From: Chrysaora quinquecirrha
Lineage: Eukaryota; Cnidaria; Scyphozoa; Semaeostomeae; Pelagiidae
Direction: 5' to 3'
Assembly (NCBI GenBank): GCA_014526335.1
Contig: JACTAT010000303.1
Coordinates: 82,224 to 146,223 of the forward strand
Length of the DNA: 64,000 nt
The position numbers were made by a program, and so were the translations under genes. Positions 36,601-48,600 of the stretch are shown in pieces (positions within the stretch are counted from its first letter, which is position 1; every line of letters starts with the position of its first letter). Below the pieces are notes generated by a model. It saw only the letters and a program-made list of their open reading frames with translations, was not told the DNA's origin and did not search any database.

Positions 36601-39600
36601 CGGAGGACTGTAGTTGTTTAATCAGGCATCCTTAGGTCACTGGTTCGAATCCGGTTCGGTGGATACTTGTTTTTATATTTGTGTGTATTAATGAATGATT
36701 TATTGTCTCTCAAATTTTTACAAATGACAAACTACCTATTGCATGGATTTCTATATCCCACCGATAGCTCAGTTGGTAGAGCGGAGGACTGTAGTTGTTT
36801 AATCAGGCATCCTTAGGTCACTGGTTCGAATCCGGTTCGGTGGATACTTGTTTTTATATTTGTTTGTATTGATGAATAATTTATTGTCTCATTCAAATTT
36901 TAACAAATGAGAAAATATTGCATGGATTTCTATATCCCACCGATAGCTCAGTTGGTAGAGCGGAGGACTGTAGTTGATTCATCAGGCATCCTAAGGTCAC
37001 TGGTTCGAATCCGTTTCGATGGATACTTGTTTTTATATTAGTGTGTATTAATGAATAATTTATTGTCTCTGTCAAAGTTGTCAAAGTTAACAAATGACAA
37101 ACTATTGCAAGATTTGCTATATCCCACCGATAGCTCAGTTGGTAGAGCGGAGGACTGTAGTTGATTCATCAGGCATCCTTAGGTCACTGGTTCGAATCCG
37201 GTTCGGTGGATACTTATTTTTATATTTGTGTGTATTGATCAATGTTTTATTGTCTCTGTCAAGTTTGCAAATGACAAACTATTGCAAGAATTGCTATATC
37301 CCACCGATAGCTCAGTTGGTAGAGCGGAGGACTGTAGTTGATTCCTCAGGCATCCTTAGGTCACTGGTTCGAATCCGGTTCTGTGGATACTGTTTTTATA
37401 TTTGTGTGTATTGATGAATGTTTTATTGTCTCTGTCAAAGTTTTACAAATGACAATCTATTGCACGGATAGGTATATCCCACCGATAGCTCAGTTGGTAG
37501 AGCGGAGGACTGTAGTTGATTCATGAGGCATCCTTAGCTCTCTGGTTCGAATCGGGTTCGGTGGATACCGTTTTTATATTTATGTGTATTTATGATTGTT
37601 TTATTGTCTCTGTCAAAGTTTAAAAATGACAAACTATTGCTTGGATTTCTATATCCCACCGATAGCTCAGTTGGTAGAGCGGAGGACTGTAGTTGATTCA
37701 TCAGGCATCCTTAGATCACTGGTTCGAATCCGGTTGGGTGGATACTGTTTTTATATTAGTGTGTATTAATGAATAATTTATTGTCTCTGTCAAAGTTTAC
37801 AAATGACAAACTATTGCAAGATTTGCTATATCCCACCGATAGCTCAGTTGGTAGAGCGGAGGACTGTAGTTGATTCATCAGGCATCCTTAGGTCACTGGT
37901 TCGAATCCGGTTCGGTGGATACTTGTTTTTATATTTGTGTGTATTGATCAATGTTTTATTGTCTCTGTCAAGTTTGCAAATGACAAACTATTGCAAGAAT
38001 TGCTATATCCCACCGATAGCTCAGTTGGTAGAGCGGAGGACTGTAGTTGATTCATGAGGCATCCTTAGGTCACTGGTTCGAATCCGGTTCGGTGGATACC
38101 GTTTTTATATTTATGTGTATTTATGATTGTTTTATTGTCTCTGTCAAAGTTTAAAAATGACAAACTATTGCAAGAATTGCTATATCCCACCGATACGTCA
38201 GTTGGTAGAGCGGAGGACTGTAGTTGATTCATCGGGCATCCTTAGGTCACTGGTTCGAATCCGTTTCGGTGGATACTTGTTTTTATATATGTGTGTATTG
38301 ATGAATGTTTTATTGTCTCTGTCAAAGTTTGCAAATCGCAAACTATTGCATGGATTTCTATATCCCACCGATAGCTCAGTTGGTAGAGCGGAGGACTGTA
38401 GTTGATTCATCAGGCATCCTTAGGTCACTGGTTCGAATCCGGTTCGGTGGATACTTGTTTTTATATTTGTTTGTATTGATGAATGATTTATTGTCTCTGT
38501 CAAAGTTTTACAAATGACAATCTATTGCAGGAATAGGTATATCCCAACGATAGCTCAGTTGGTAGAGCGGAGGACTGTAGTTGATTCATCTGGCATCCTT
38601 AGGTCACTGGTTCGAATCCGGTTCGATGGATACTTGTTTTATATTTGTGTGTATTGATGAATAATTTATTGTCTCATTCAAATTTTTACAACTGACAAAC
38701 TATTGCTTGGATTTCTATATCCCACCGATACCTCAGTTGGTAGAGCAGAGGACTGTAGTTGATTCATCGGACATCCTTAGGTCACTGGTTCAAATCCGTT
38801 TCGGTGGATACTTGTTTTTATATTTGTTTGTATTGATGAATAATTTATTGTCTCTGTCAAAGTTTTACAAATGACAATCTATTGCAGGAATAGGTATATC
38901 CCACCGATAGCTCAGTTGGTAGAGCGGAGGACTGTAGTTGATTCATCAGGCATCCTTAGGTCACTGGTTCGAATCCGGTTCGGTGGATACTTGTTTTATA
39001 TTTGTTTGTATTGATGAATAATTTATTGTCTCATTCAAATTTTTACAAATGACAAACTATTCCATGGATTTCTATATCCCACCGATAGCTCAGTTGGTAG
39101 AGCGGAGGACTGTAGTTGATTCATCAGGCATCCTTAGGTCACTGGTTCGAATCCGGTTCGGTGGATACTTGTTTTATATTTGTGTGTATTGATGAATAAT
39201 TTATTGTCTCATTCAAATTGTAACAAATGGGAAACTATTGCATGGATTTCTATATCCCACCGATAGCTCAGTTGGTAGAGCGGAGGACTGTAGTTGATTC
39301 ATCAGGCATCCTTAGGTCACTGGTTCGAATCCGGTTCGGTGGATACTTGTTTTTATATTTGTGTGTATTAATGAATAATTTATTGTCTCTGTCAAATTTT
39401 TACAAATGACAAACTATTGCATGGATTTCTATATCCCATCGATAGCTCAGTTGGTAGAGCGGAGGACTGTAGTTGATTCATCAGGCATCCTTAGGTCACT
39501 GGTTCGAATCCGGTTCGGTGGATACTTGTTTTATATTTGTGTGTATTGATGAATAATTTATTGTCTCATTCAAATTGTAACAAATGGGAAACTATTGCAT

Positions 39601-42600
39601 GGATTTCTATATCCCACCGATAGCTCAGTTGGTAGAGCGGAGGACTGTAGTTGATTCATCAGGCATCCTTAGGTCAGTGGTTCGAATCCGGTTCGGTGGA
39701 TAATTGTTTTTATATTTGTGTGTATTAATGAATGATTTATTGTCTCTCAAATTTTTGCAAATGACAAATTATTGCAAGATTTGCTATATCCCACCGATAG
39801 CTCAGTTGGTAGAGCGGAGGACTGTAGTTGTTTAATCAGGCATCCTTAGGTCACTGGTTCGAATCCGGTTCGGTGTATAATTGTTTTTATATTTGTGTGT
39901 ATTAATGAATGATTTATTGTCTCTCAAAGTTTTACAAATGACATACTATTGCAAGAATTGCTATATCCCACCGATAGCTCAGTTGGTAGAGCGGAGGACT
40001 GTAGTTGATTCATCAGGCATCCTTAGGTCACTGGTTCGAATCCGGTTCGGTGGAAACCGTTATTATATTTGTGTGTATTGATGATTGTTTTATTGTCTCT
40101 GTCAAAGTTTACAAATGACAAACTATTGCAAGAATTGCTATATCCCACGGATAGCTCAGTTGGTAGAGCAGAGGACTGTAGTTGATTCATCAGGCATCCT
40201 TAGGTCACTGGTTCGAATTTGGTTCGGTGGATACTTGTTTTTATATTTGTTTGTATTGATGAATGATTTATTGTCTCTCAAATTTTTACAAATGACAAAC
40301 TATTGCATGGATTTCTATATCCCACCGATAGCTCAGTTGGTGGAGCGGAGGACTGTAGTTGTTTAATCAGGCATCCTTAGGTCACTGGTTCGAATCCGGT
40401 TCGGTGGATACTTGTTTTTATATTTGTTTGTATTGATGAATGATTTATTGTCTCTCAAATTTTTACAAATGACAAACTATTGCATGGATTTCTATATCCC
40501 ACCGATAGCTCAGTTGGTAGAGCGGAGGACTGTAGTTGTTTAATCAGGCATCCTTAGGTCACTGGTTCGAATCCGGTTCGGTGGATACTTGTTTTTATAT
40601 TTGTTTGTATTGATGAATGATTTATTGTCTCTCAAATTTTTACAAATGACAAACTATTGCATGGATTTCTATATCCCACCGATAGCTCAGTTGGTAGAGC
40701 GGAGGACTGTAGTTGATTCATCTGGCATCCTTAGGTCACTGGTTCAAATCCGGTTCGGTGGATACTTGTTTTTATATTTGTGTTTATTGATGAATAATTT
40801 ATTGTCTCTGTCAAAGTTTTACAAATGACAATCTATTGCAGGAATAGGTATATCCCACCGATAGCTCAGTTGGTAGAGCGGAGGACTGTAGTTGATCCAT
40901 CAGGCATCCTTAGGTCACTGGTTCGAATCCGGTTCGGTGGATACTTGTTTTATATTTGTGTGTATTGATGAATAATTTATTGTCTCATTCAAATTTTTAC
41001 AAATGACAAACTATTGCATGGATTTCTATATCCCACCGATAGCTCAGTTGGTAGAGCGGAGGACTGTAGTTGATTCATCAGGCATCCTTAGGTCACTGGT
41101 TCGAATCCGGCTCGGTGGATACTTGTTTTTATATTTGTTTGTATTGATGAATAATTTATTGTCTCATTCAAATTTTTACAAATCGCAAACTATTGCATGG
41201 ATTTCTATATCCCACCGATAACTCAGTTGGTAGAGCGGAGGACTGTAGTTGATTCATCAGGCATCCTTAGGTCACTGGTTCGAATCCGGTTCGGTTGATA
41301 CTGTTTTATATTTGTGTGTATCAATGAATATTTTATTGTCTCTCAAATTTTTACAAATGACATACTATTGCACGAACTGCTATATCCCACCGATAGCTCA
41401 GTTGGCAGAGGGGAGGACTGTAGTTGATTCATCAGGCATCCTTAGGTCACTGGTTCGAATCCGGTTCGGTGGATACTTGTTTTATATTTGTGTGTATTGA
41501 TGAATAATTTATTGTCTCTGTCAAATTTTAACAAATTAGAAGCTATTGCATGGATTTCTATATCCCACCGATAGCTCAGTTGGTAGAGCGGAGGACTGTA
41601 GTTGATTCATCAGGCATCCTTAGGTCACTGGTTCGAATCCGGTTCGGTGGATACCGTTATTATATTTGTGTGTATTGATGATTGTTTTATTGTCTCTGTC
41701 AAAGTTTACAAATGACAAACTATTGCAAGAATTGCTATATCCCACCGATACTGTAGCTCAGTTGGTAGAGCGGAGGACTGTAGTTGATTCATCAGGCATC
41801 CTTAGGTCACTGGTTCGAATCCGGTTCGGTGGATACTTGTTTTTATATTTGTTTGTATTGATGAATGATTTATTGTCTCTCAAATTTTTACAAGTGACAA
41901 ACTATTGCATGGATTTCTATATCCCACCGATAGCTCAGTTGGTAGAGCGGAGGACTGTAGTTGTTTAATCAGGCATCCTTAGGTCACTGGTTCGAATCCG
42001 GTTCGGTGGATACTTGTTTTTATATTTGTTTGTATTGATGAATGATTTATTGTCTCTCAAATTTTTACAAATGACAAACTATTGCATGGATCTCTATATC
42101 CCACCGATAGCTCAGTTGGTAGAGCGGAGGACTGTAGTTGTTTAATCAGGCATCCTTAGGTCACTGGTTCGAATCCGGTTCGGTGGATACTTGTTTTTAT
42201 ATTTGTTTGTATTGATGAATGATTTATTGTCTCTCAAATTTTTACAAATGACAAACTATTGCATGGATTTCTATATCCCACCGATAGCTCAGTTGGTAGA
42301 GCGGAGGACTGTAGTTGTTTAATCAGGCATCCTTAGGTCACTGGTTCGAATCCGGTTCGGTGGATAATTGTTTTTATATTTGTGTGTATTAATGAATGAT
42401 TTATTGTCTCTCAAATTTTTACAAATGACAAACTATTGCATGGATTTCTGTATCCCACCGATAGCTCAGTTGGTAGAGCGGAGGACTGTAGTTGTTTAAT
42501 CAGGCATCCTTAGGTCACTGGTTCGAATCCGGTTCGGTGGATACTTGTTTTTATATTTGTTTGTATTGATGAATAATTTATTGTCTCATTCAAATTTTTA

Positions 42601-45600
42601 CAAATCGCAAACTATTGCATGGATTTCTATATCCCACCGATAGCTCAGTTGGTAGAGCGGAGGACTGTAGTTGATTCATCAGGCATCCTTAGGTCACTGG
42701 TTCAAATCCGGTTCGGTGGATACTTGTTTTTATATTTGTTTGTATTGATGAATAATTTATTGTCTCATTCAAATTTTAACAAATCAGAAAATATTGCATG
42801 GATTTCTATATCCCACCGATAGCTCAGTTGGTAGAGCGGAGGACTGTAGTTGATTCATCAGGCATCCTTAGGTCACTGGTTCAAATCCGGTTCGGTGGAT
42901 ACTTGTTTTTATATTTGTTTGTATTGATGAATAATTTATTGTCTCATTCAAATTTTTACAAATCGCAAACTATTGCATGGATTTCTATATCCCACCGATA
43001 GCTCAGTTGGTAGAGCGGAGGACTGTAGTTGATTCATCAGGCATCCTTAGGTCACTGGTTCGAATCCCGTTCGGTGGATACTTGTTTTTATATTTGTGTG
43101 TATTGATGAATAATTTATTATCTCATTCAAATTTTTACAAATCGCAAACTATTGCATGGATTTCTATATCCCACCGATAGCTCAGTTGGTAGAGCGGAGG
43201 ACTGTAGTTGATTCATCAGGCATCCTTAGGTCACTGGTTCGAATCCGGTTCAGTGGATACTTGTTTTTATATTTGTGTGTATTCATGAATAATTTATTGT
43301 CTCATTCAAATTTTTACAAATCGCAAACTATTGCATGGATTTCTATATCCCACCGATAGCTCAGTTGGTAGAGCGGAGGACTGTAGTTGATTCATCAGGC
43401 ATCCTTAGGTCACTGGTTCGAATCCGGTTCGGTGGATACTTGTTTTTATATTTGTTTGTATTGATGAATAATTTATTGTCTCATTCAAATTTTAACAAAT
43501 GAGAAAATATTGCATGGATTTCTTTATCCCACCGATAGCTCAGTTGGTAGAGCGGAGGACTGTAGTTGATTCATCAGGCATCCTAAGGTCACTGGTTCGA
43601 ATCCGTTTCGATGGATACTTGTTTTTATATTAGTGTGTATTAATGAATAATTTATTGTCTCTGTCAAAGTTAACAAATGACAAACTATTGCAAGATTTGC
43701 TATATCCCACCGATAGCTCAGTTGGTAGAGCGGAGGACTGTAGTTGATTCATCAGGCATCCTTAGGTCACTGGTTCGAATCCGGTTCGGTGGATACTTAT
43801 TTTTATATTTGTGTGTATTGATCAATGTTTTATTGTCTCTGTCAAGTTTGCAAATGACAAACTATTGCAAGAATTGCTATATCCCACCGATAGCTCAGTT
43901 GGTAGAGCGGAGGACTGTAGTTGATTCCTCAGGCATCCTTAGGTCACTGGTTCGAATCCGGTTCTGTGGATACTGTTTTTATATTTGTGTGTATTGATGA
44001 ATGTTTTATTGTCTCTGTCAAAGTTTTACAAATGACAATCTATTGCACGGATAGGTATATCCCACCGATAGCTCAGTTGGTAGAGCGGAGGACTGTAGTT
44101 GATTCATGAGGCATCCTTAGGTCTCTGGTTCGAATCGGGTTCGGTGGATACCGTTTTTATATTTATGTGTATTTATGATTGTTTTATTGTCTCTGTCAAA
44201 GTTTAAAAATGACAAACTATTGCTTGGATTTCTATATCCCACCGATAGCTCAGTTGGTAGAGCGGAGGACTGTAGTTGATTCATCAGGCATCCTTAGATC
44301 ACTGGTTCGAATCCGGTTGGGTGGATACTGTTTTATATTAGTGTGTATTAATGAATAATCCACCGATACCTCAGTTGGTAGAGCGGAGGACTGTAGTTGA
44401 GATACATCAGAGATCCTTAGGTCACTGGTTCGAATCCGGTTCGGTGGATATATTTTCACAAATCGCAAACTATTGCATGGATTTCTATATCCCACCGATA
44501 GCTCAGTTGGTAGAGCGGAGGACTGTAGTTGATTCATCAGGCATCCTTAGGTCACTGGTTCGAATCCGGTTCGGTGGATACTTGTTTTTATATTTGTTTG
44601 TATTGATGAATGATTTATTGTCTCTGTCAAAGTTTTACAAATGACAATCTATTGCAGGAATAGGTATATCCCAACGATAGCTCAGTTGGTAGAGCGGAGG
44701 ACTGTAGTTGATTCATCTGGCATCCTTAGGTCACTGGTTCGAATCCGGTTCGATGGATACTTGTTTTATATTTGTGTGTATTGATGAATAATTTATTGTC
44801 TCATTCAAATTTTTACAACTGACAAACTATTGCTTGCATTTCTATATCCCACCGATACCTCAGTTGGTAGAGCAGAGGACTGTAGTTGATTCATCGGACA
44901 TCCTTAGGTCACTGGTTCAAATCCGTTTCGGTGGATACTTGTTTTTATATTTGTTTGTATTGATGAATAATTTATTGTCTCTGTCAAAGTTTTACAAATG
45001 ACAATCTATTGCAGGAATAGGTATATCCCACCGATAGCTCAGTTGGTAGAGCGGAGGACTGTAGTTGATTCATCAGGCATCCTTAAGTCACTGGTTCGAA
45101 TCCGGTTCGGTGGATACTTGTTTTATATTTGTTTGTATTGATGAATAACTTATTGTCTCATTCAAATTTTTACAAATGACAAACTATTCCATGGATTTCT
45201 ATATCCCACCGATAGCTCAGTTGGTAGAGCGGAGGACTGTAGTTGATTCATCAGGCATCCTTAGGTCACTGGTTCGAATCCGGTTCGGTGGATACTTGTT
45301 TTATATTTGTGTGTATTGATGAATAATTTATTGTCTCATTCAAATTGTAACAAATGGGAAACTATTGCATGGATTTCTATATCCCACCGATAGCTCAGTT
45401 GGTAGAGCGGAGGACTGTAGTTGATTCATCAGGCATCCTTAGGTCACTGGTTCGAATCCGGTTCGGTGGATACTTGTTTTTATATTTGTGTGTATTAATG
45501 AATAATTTATTGTCTCTGTCAAATTTTTACAAATGACAAACTATTGCATGGATTTCTATATCCCACCGATAGCTCAGTTGGTAGAGCGGAGGACTGTAGT

Positions 45601-48600
45601 TGATTCATCAGGCATCCTTAGGTCACTGGTTCGAATCCGGTTCGGTGGATACTTGTTTTATATTTGTGTGTATTGATGAATAATTTATTGTCTCATTCAA
45701 ATTGTAACAAATGGGAAACTATTGCATGGATTTCTATATCCCACCGATAGCTCAGTTGGTAGAGCGGAGGACTGTAGTTGATTCATCAGGCATCCTTAGG
45801 TCAGTGGTTCGAATCCGGTTCGGTGGATAATTGTTTTTATATTTGTGTGTATTAATGAATGATTTATTGTCTCTCAAATTTTTGCAAATGACAAATTATT
45901 GCAAGATTTGCTATATCCCACCGATAGCTCAGTTGGTAGAGCGGAGGACTGTAGTTGTTTAATCAGGCATCCTTAGGTCACTGGTTCGAATCCGGTTCGG
46001 TGGATAATTGTTTTTATATTTGTGTGTATTAATGAATGATTTATTGTCTCTCAAAGTTTTACAAATGACATACTATTGCAAGATTTGCTATATCCCACCG
46101 ATAGCTCAGTTGGTAGAGCAGAGGACTGTAGTTGTTTAATCAGGCATCCTTAGGTCACTGGTTCGAATCCGGTTCGGTGGATAATTGTTTTTATATTTGT
46201 GTGTATTAATGAATGATTTATTGTCTCTCAAATTTTTGCAAATGACATACTATTGCAAGAATTGCTATATCCCACCGATAGCTCAGTTGGTAGAGCGGAG
46301 GACTGTAGTTGATTCATCAGGCATCCTTAGGTCACTGGTTCGAATCCGGTTCGGTGGAAACCGTTATTATATTTGTGTGTATTGATGATTGTTTTATTGT
46401 CTCTGTCAAAGTTTACAAATGACAAACTATTGCAAGAATTGCTATATCCCACGGATAGCTCAGTTGGTAGAGCAGAGGACTGTAGTTGATTCATCAGGCA
46501 TCCTTAGGTCACTGGTTCGAATCCGGTTCGGTGGATACTTGTTTTTATATTTGTTTGTATTGATGAATGATTTATTGTCTCTCAAATTTTTACAAATGAC
46601 AAACTATTGCATGGATTTCTATATCCCACCGATAGCTCAGTTGGTAGAGCGGAGGACTGTAGTTGTTTAATCAGGCATCCTTAGGTCACTGGTTCGAATC
46701 CGGTTCGGTGGATACTTGTTTTTATATTTGTTTGTATTGATGAATGATTTATTGTCTCTCAAATTTTTACAAATGACAAACTATTGCATGGATTTCTATA
46801 TCCCACCGATAGCTCAGTTGGTAGAGCGGAGGACTGTAGTTGTTTAATCAGGCATCCTTAGGTCACTGGTTCGAATCCGGTTCGGTGGATACTTGTTTTA
46901 TATTTGTTTGTATTGATGAATGATTTATTGTCTCTCAAATTTTTACAAATGACAAACTATTGCATGGATTTCTATATCCCACCGATAGCTCAGTTGGTAG
47001 AGCGGAGGACTGTAGTTGATTCATCTGGCATCCTTAGGTCACTGGTTCAAATCCGGTTCGGTGGATACTTGTTTTATATTTGTGTTTATTGATGAATAAT
47101 TTATTGTCTCTGTCAAAGTTTTACAAATGACAATCTATTGCAGGAATAGGTATATCCCACCGATAGCTCAGTTGGTAGAGCGGAGGACTGTAGTTGATCC
47201 ATCAGGCATCCTTAGGTCACTGGTTCGAATCCGGTTCGGTGGATACTTGTTTTATATTTGTGTGTATTGATGAATAATTTATTGTCTCATTCAAATTTTT
47301 ACAAATGACAAACTATTGCATGGATTTCTATATCCCACCGATAGCTCAGTTGGTAGAGCGGAGGACTGTAGTTGATTCATCAGGCATCCTTAGGTCACTG
47401 GTTCGAATCCGGCTCGGTGGATACTTGTTTTTATATTTGTTTGTATTGATGAATAATTTATTGTCTCATTCAAATTTTTACAAATCGCAAACTATTGCAT
47501 GGATTTCTATATCCCACCGATAACTCAGTTGGTAGAGCGGAGGACTGTAGTTGATTCATCAGGCATCCTTAGGTCACTGGTTCGAATCCGGTTCGGTTGA
47601 TACTGTTTTTATATTTGTGTGTATCAATGAATATTTTATTGTCTCTCAAATTTTTACAAATGACATACTATTGCACGAACTGCTATATCCCACCGATAGC
47701 TCAGTTGGCAGAGGGGAGGACTGTAGTTGATTCATCAGGCATCCTTAGGTCACTGGTTCGAATCCGGTTCGGTGGATACTTGTTTTTATATTTGTGTGTA
47801 TTGATGAATAATTTATTGTCTCTGTCAAATTTTAACAAATTAGAAGCTATTGCATGGATTTCTATATCCCACCGATAGCTCAGTTGGTAGAGCGGAGGAC
47901 TGTAGTTGATTCATCAGGCATCCTTAGGTCACTGGTTCGAATCCGGTTCGGTGGATACTTGTTTTTATATTTGTGTGTATTGATGAATAATTTATTGTCT
48001 CATTCAAATTGTAACAAATGGGAAACTATTGCATGGATTTCTATATCCCACCGATAGCTCAGTTGGTAGAGCGGAGGACTGTAGTTGATTCATCAGGCAT
48101 CCTTAGGTCACTGGTTCGAATCCGGTTCGGTGGATACTTGTTTTTATATTTGTGTGTATTGATGAATAATTTATTGTCTCTGTCAAATTTTAACAAATTA
48201 GAAGCTATTGCATGGATTTCTATATCCCACCGATAGCTCAGTTGGTAGAGCGGAGGACTGTAGTTGATTCATCAGGCATCCTTAGGTCACTGGTTCGAAT
48301 CCGGTTCGGTGGATACCGTTATTATATTTGTGTGTATTGATGATTGTTTTATTGTCTCTGTCAAAGTTTACAAATGACAAACTATTGCAAGAATTGCTAT
48401 ATCCCACCGATACTGTAGCTCAGTTGGTAGAGCGGAGGACTGTAGTTGATTCATCAGGCATCCTTAGGTCACTGGTTCGAATCCGGTTCGGTGGATACTT
48501 GTTTTTATATTTGTTTGTATTGATGAATGATTTATTGTCTCTCAAATTTTTACAAATGACAAACTATTGCATGGATTTCTATATCCCACCGATAGCTCAG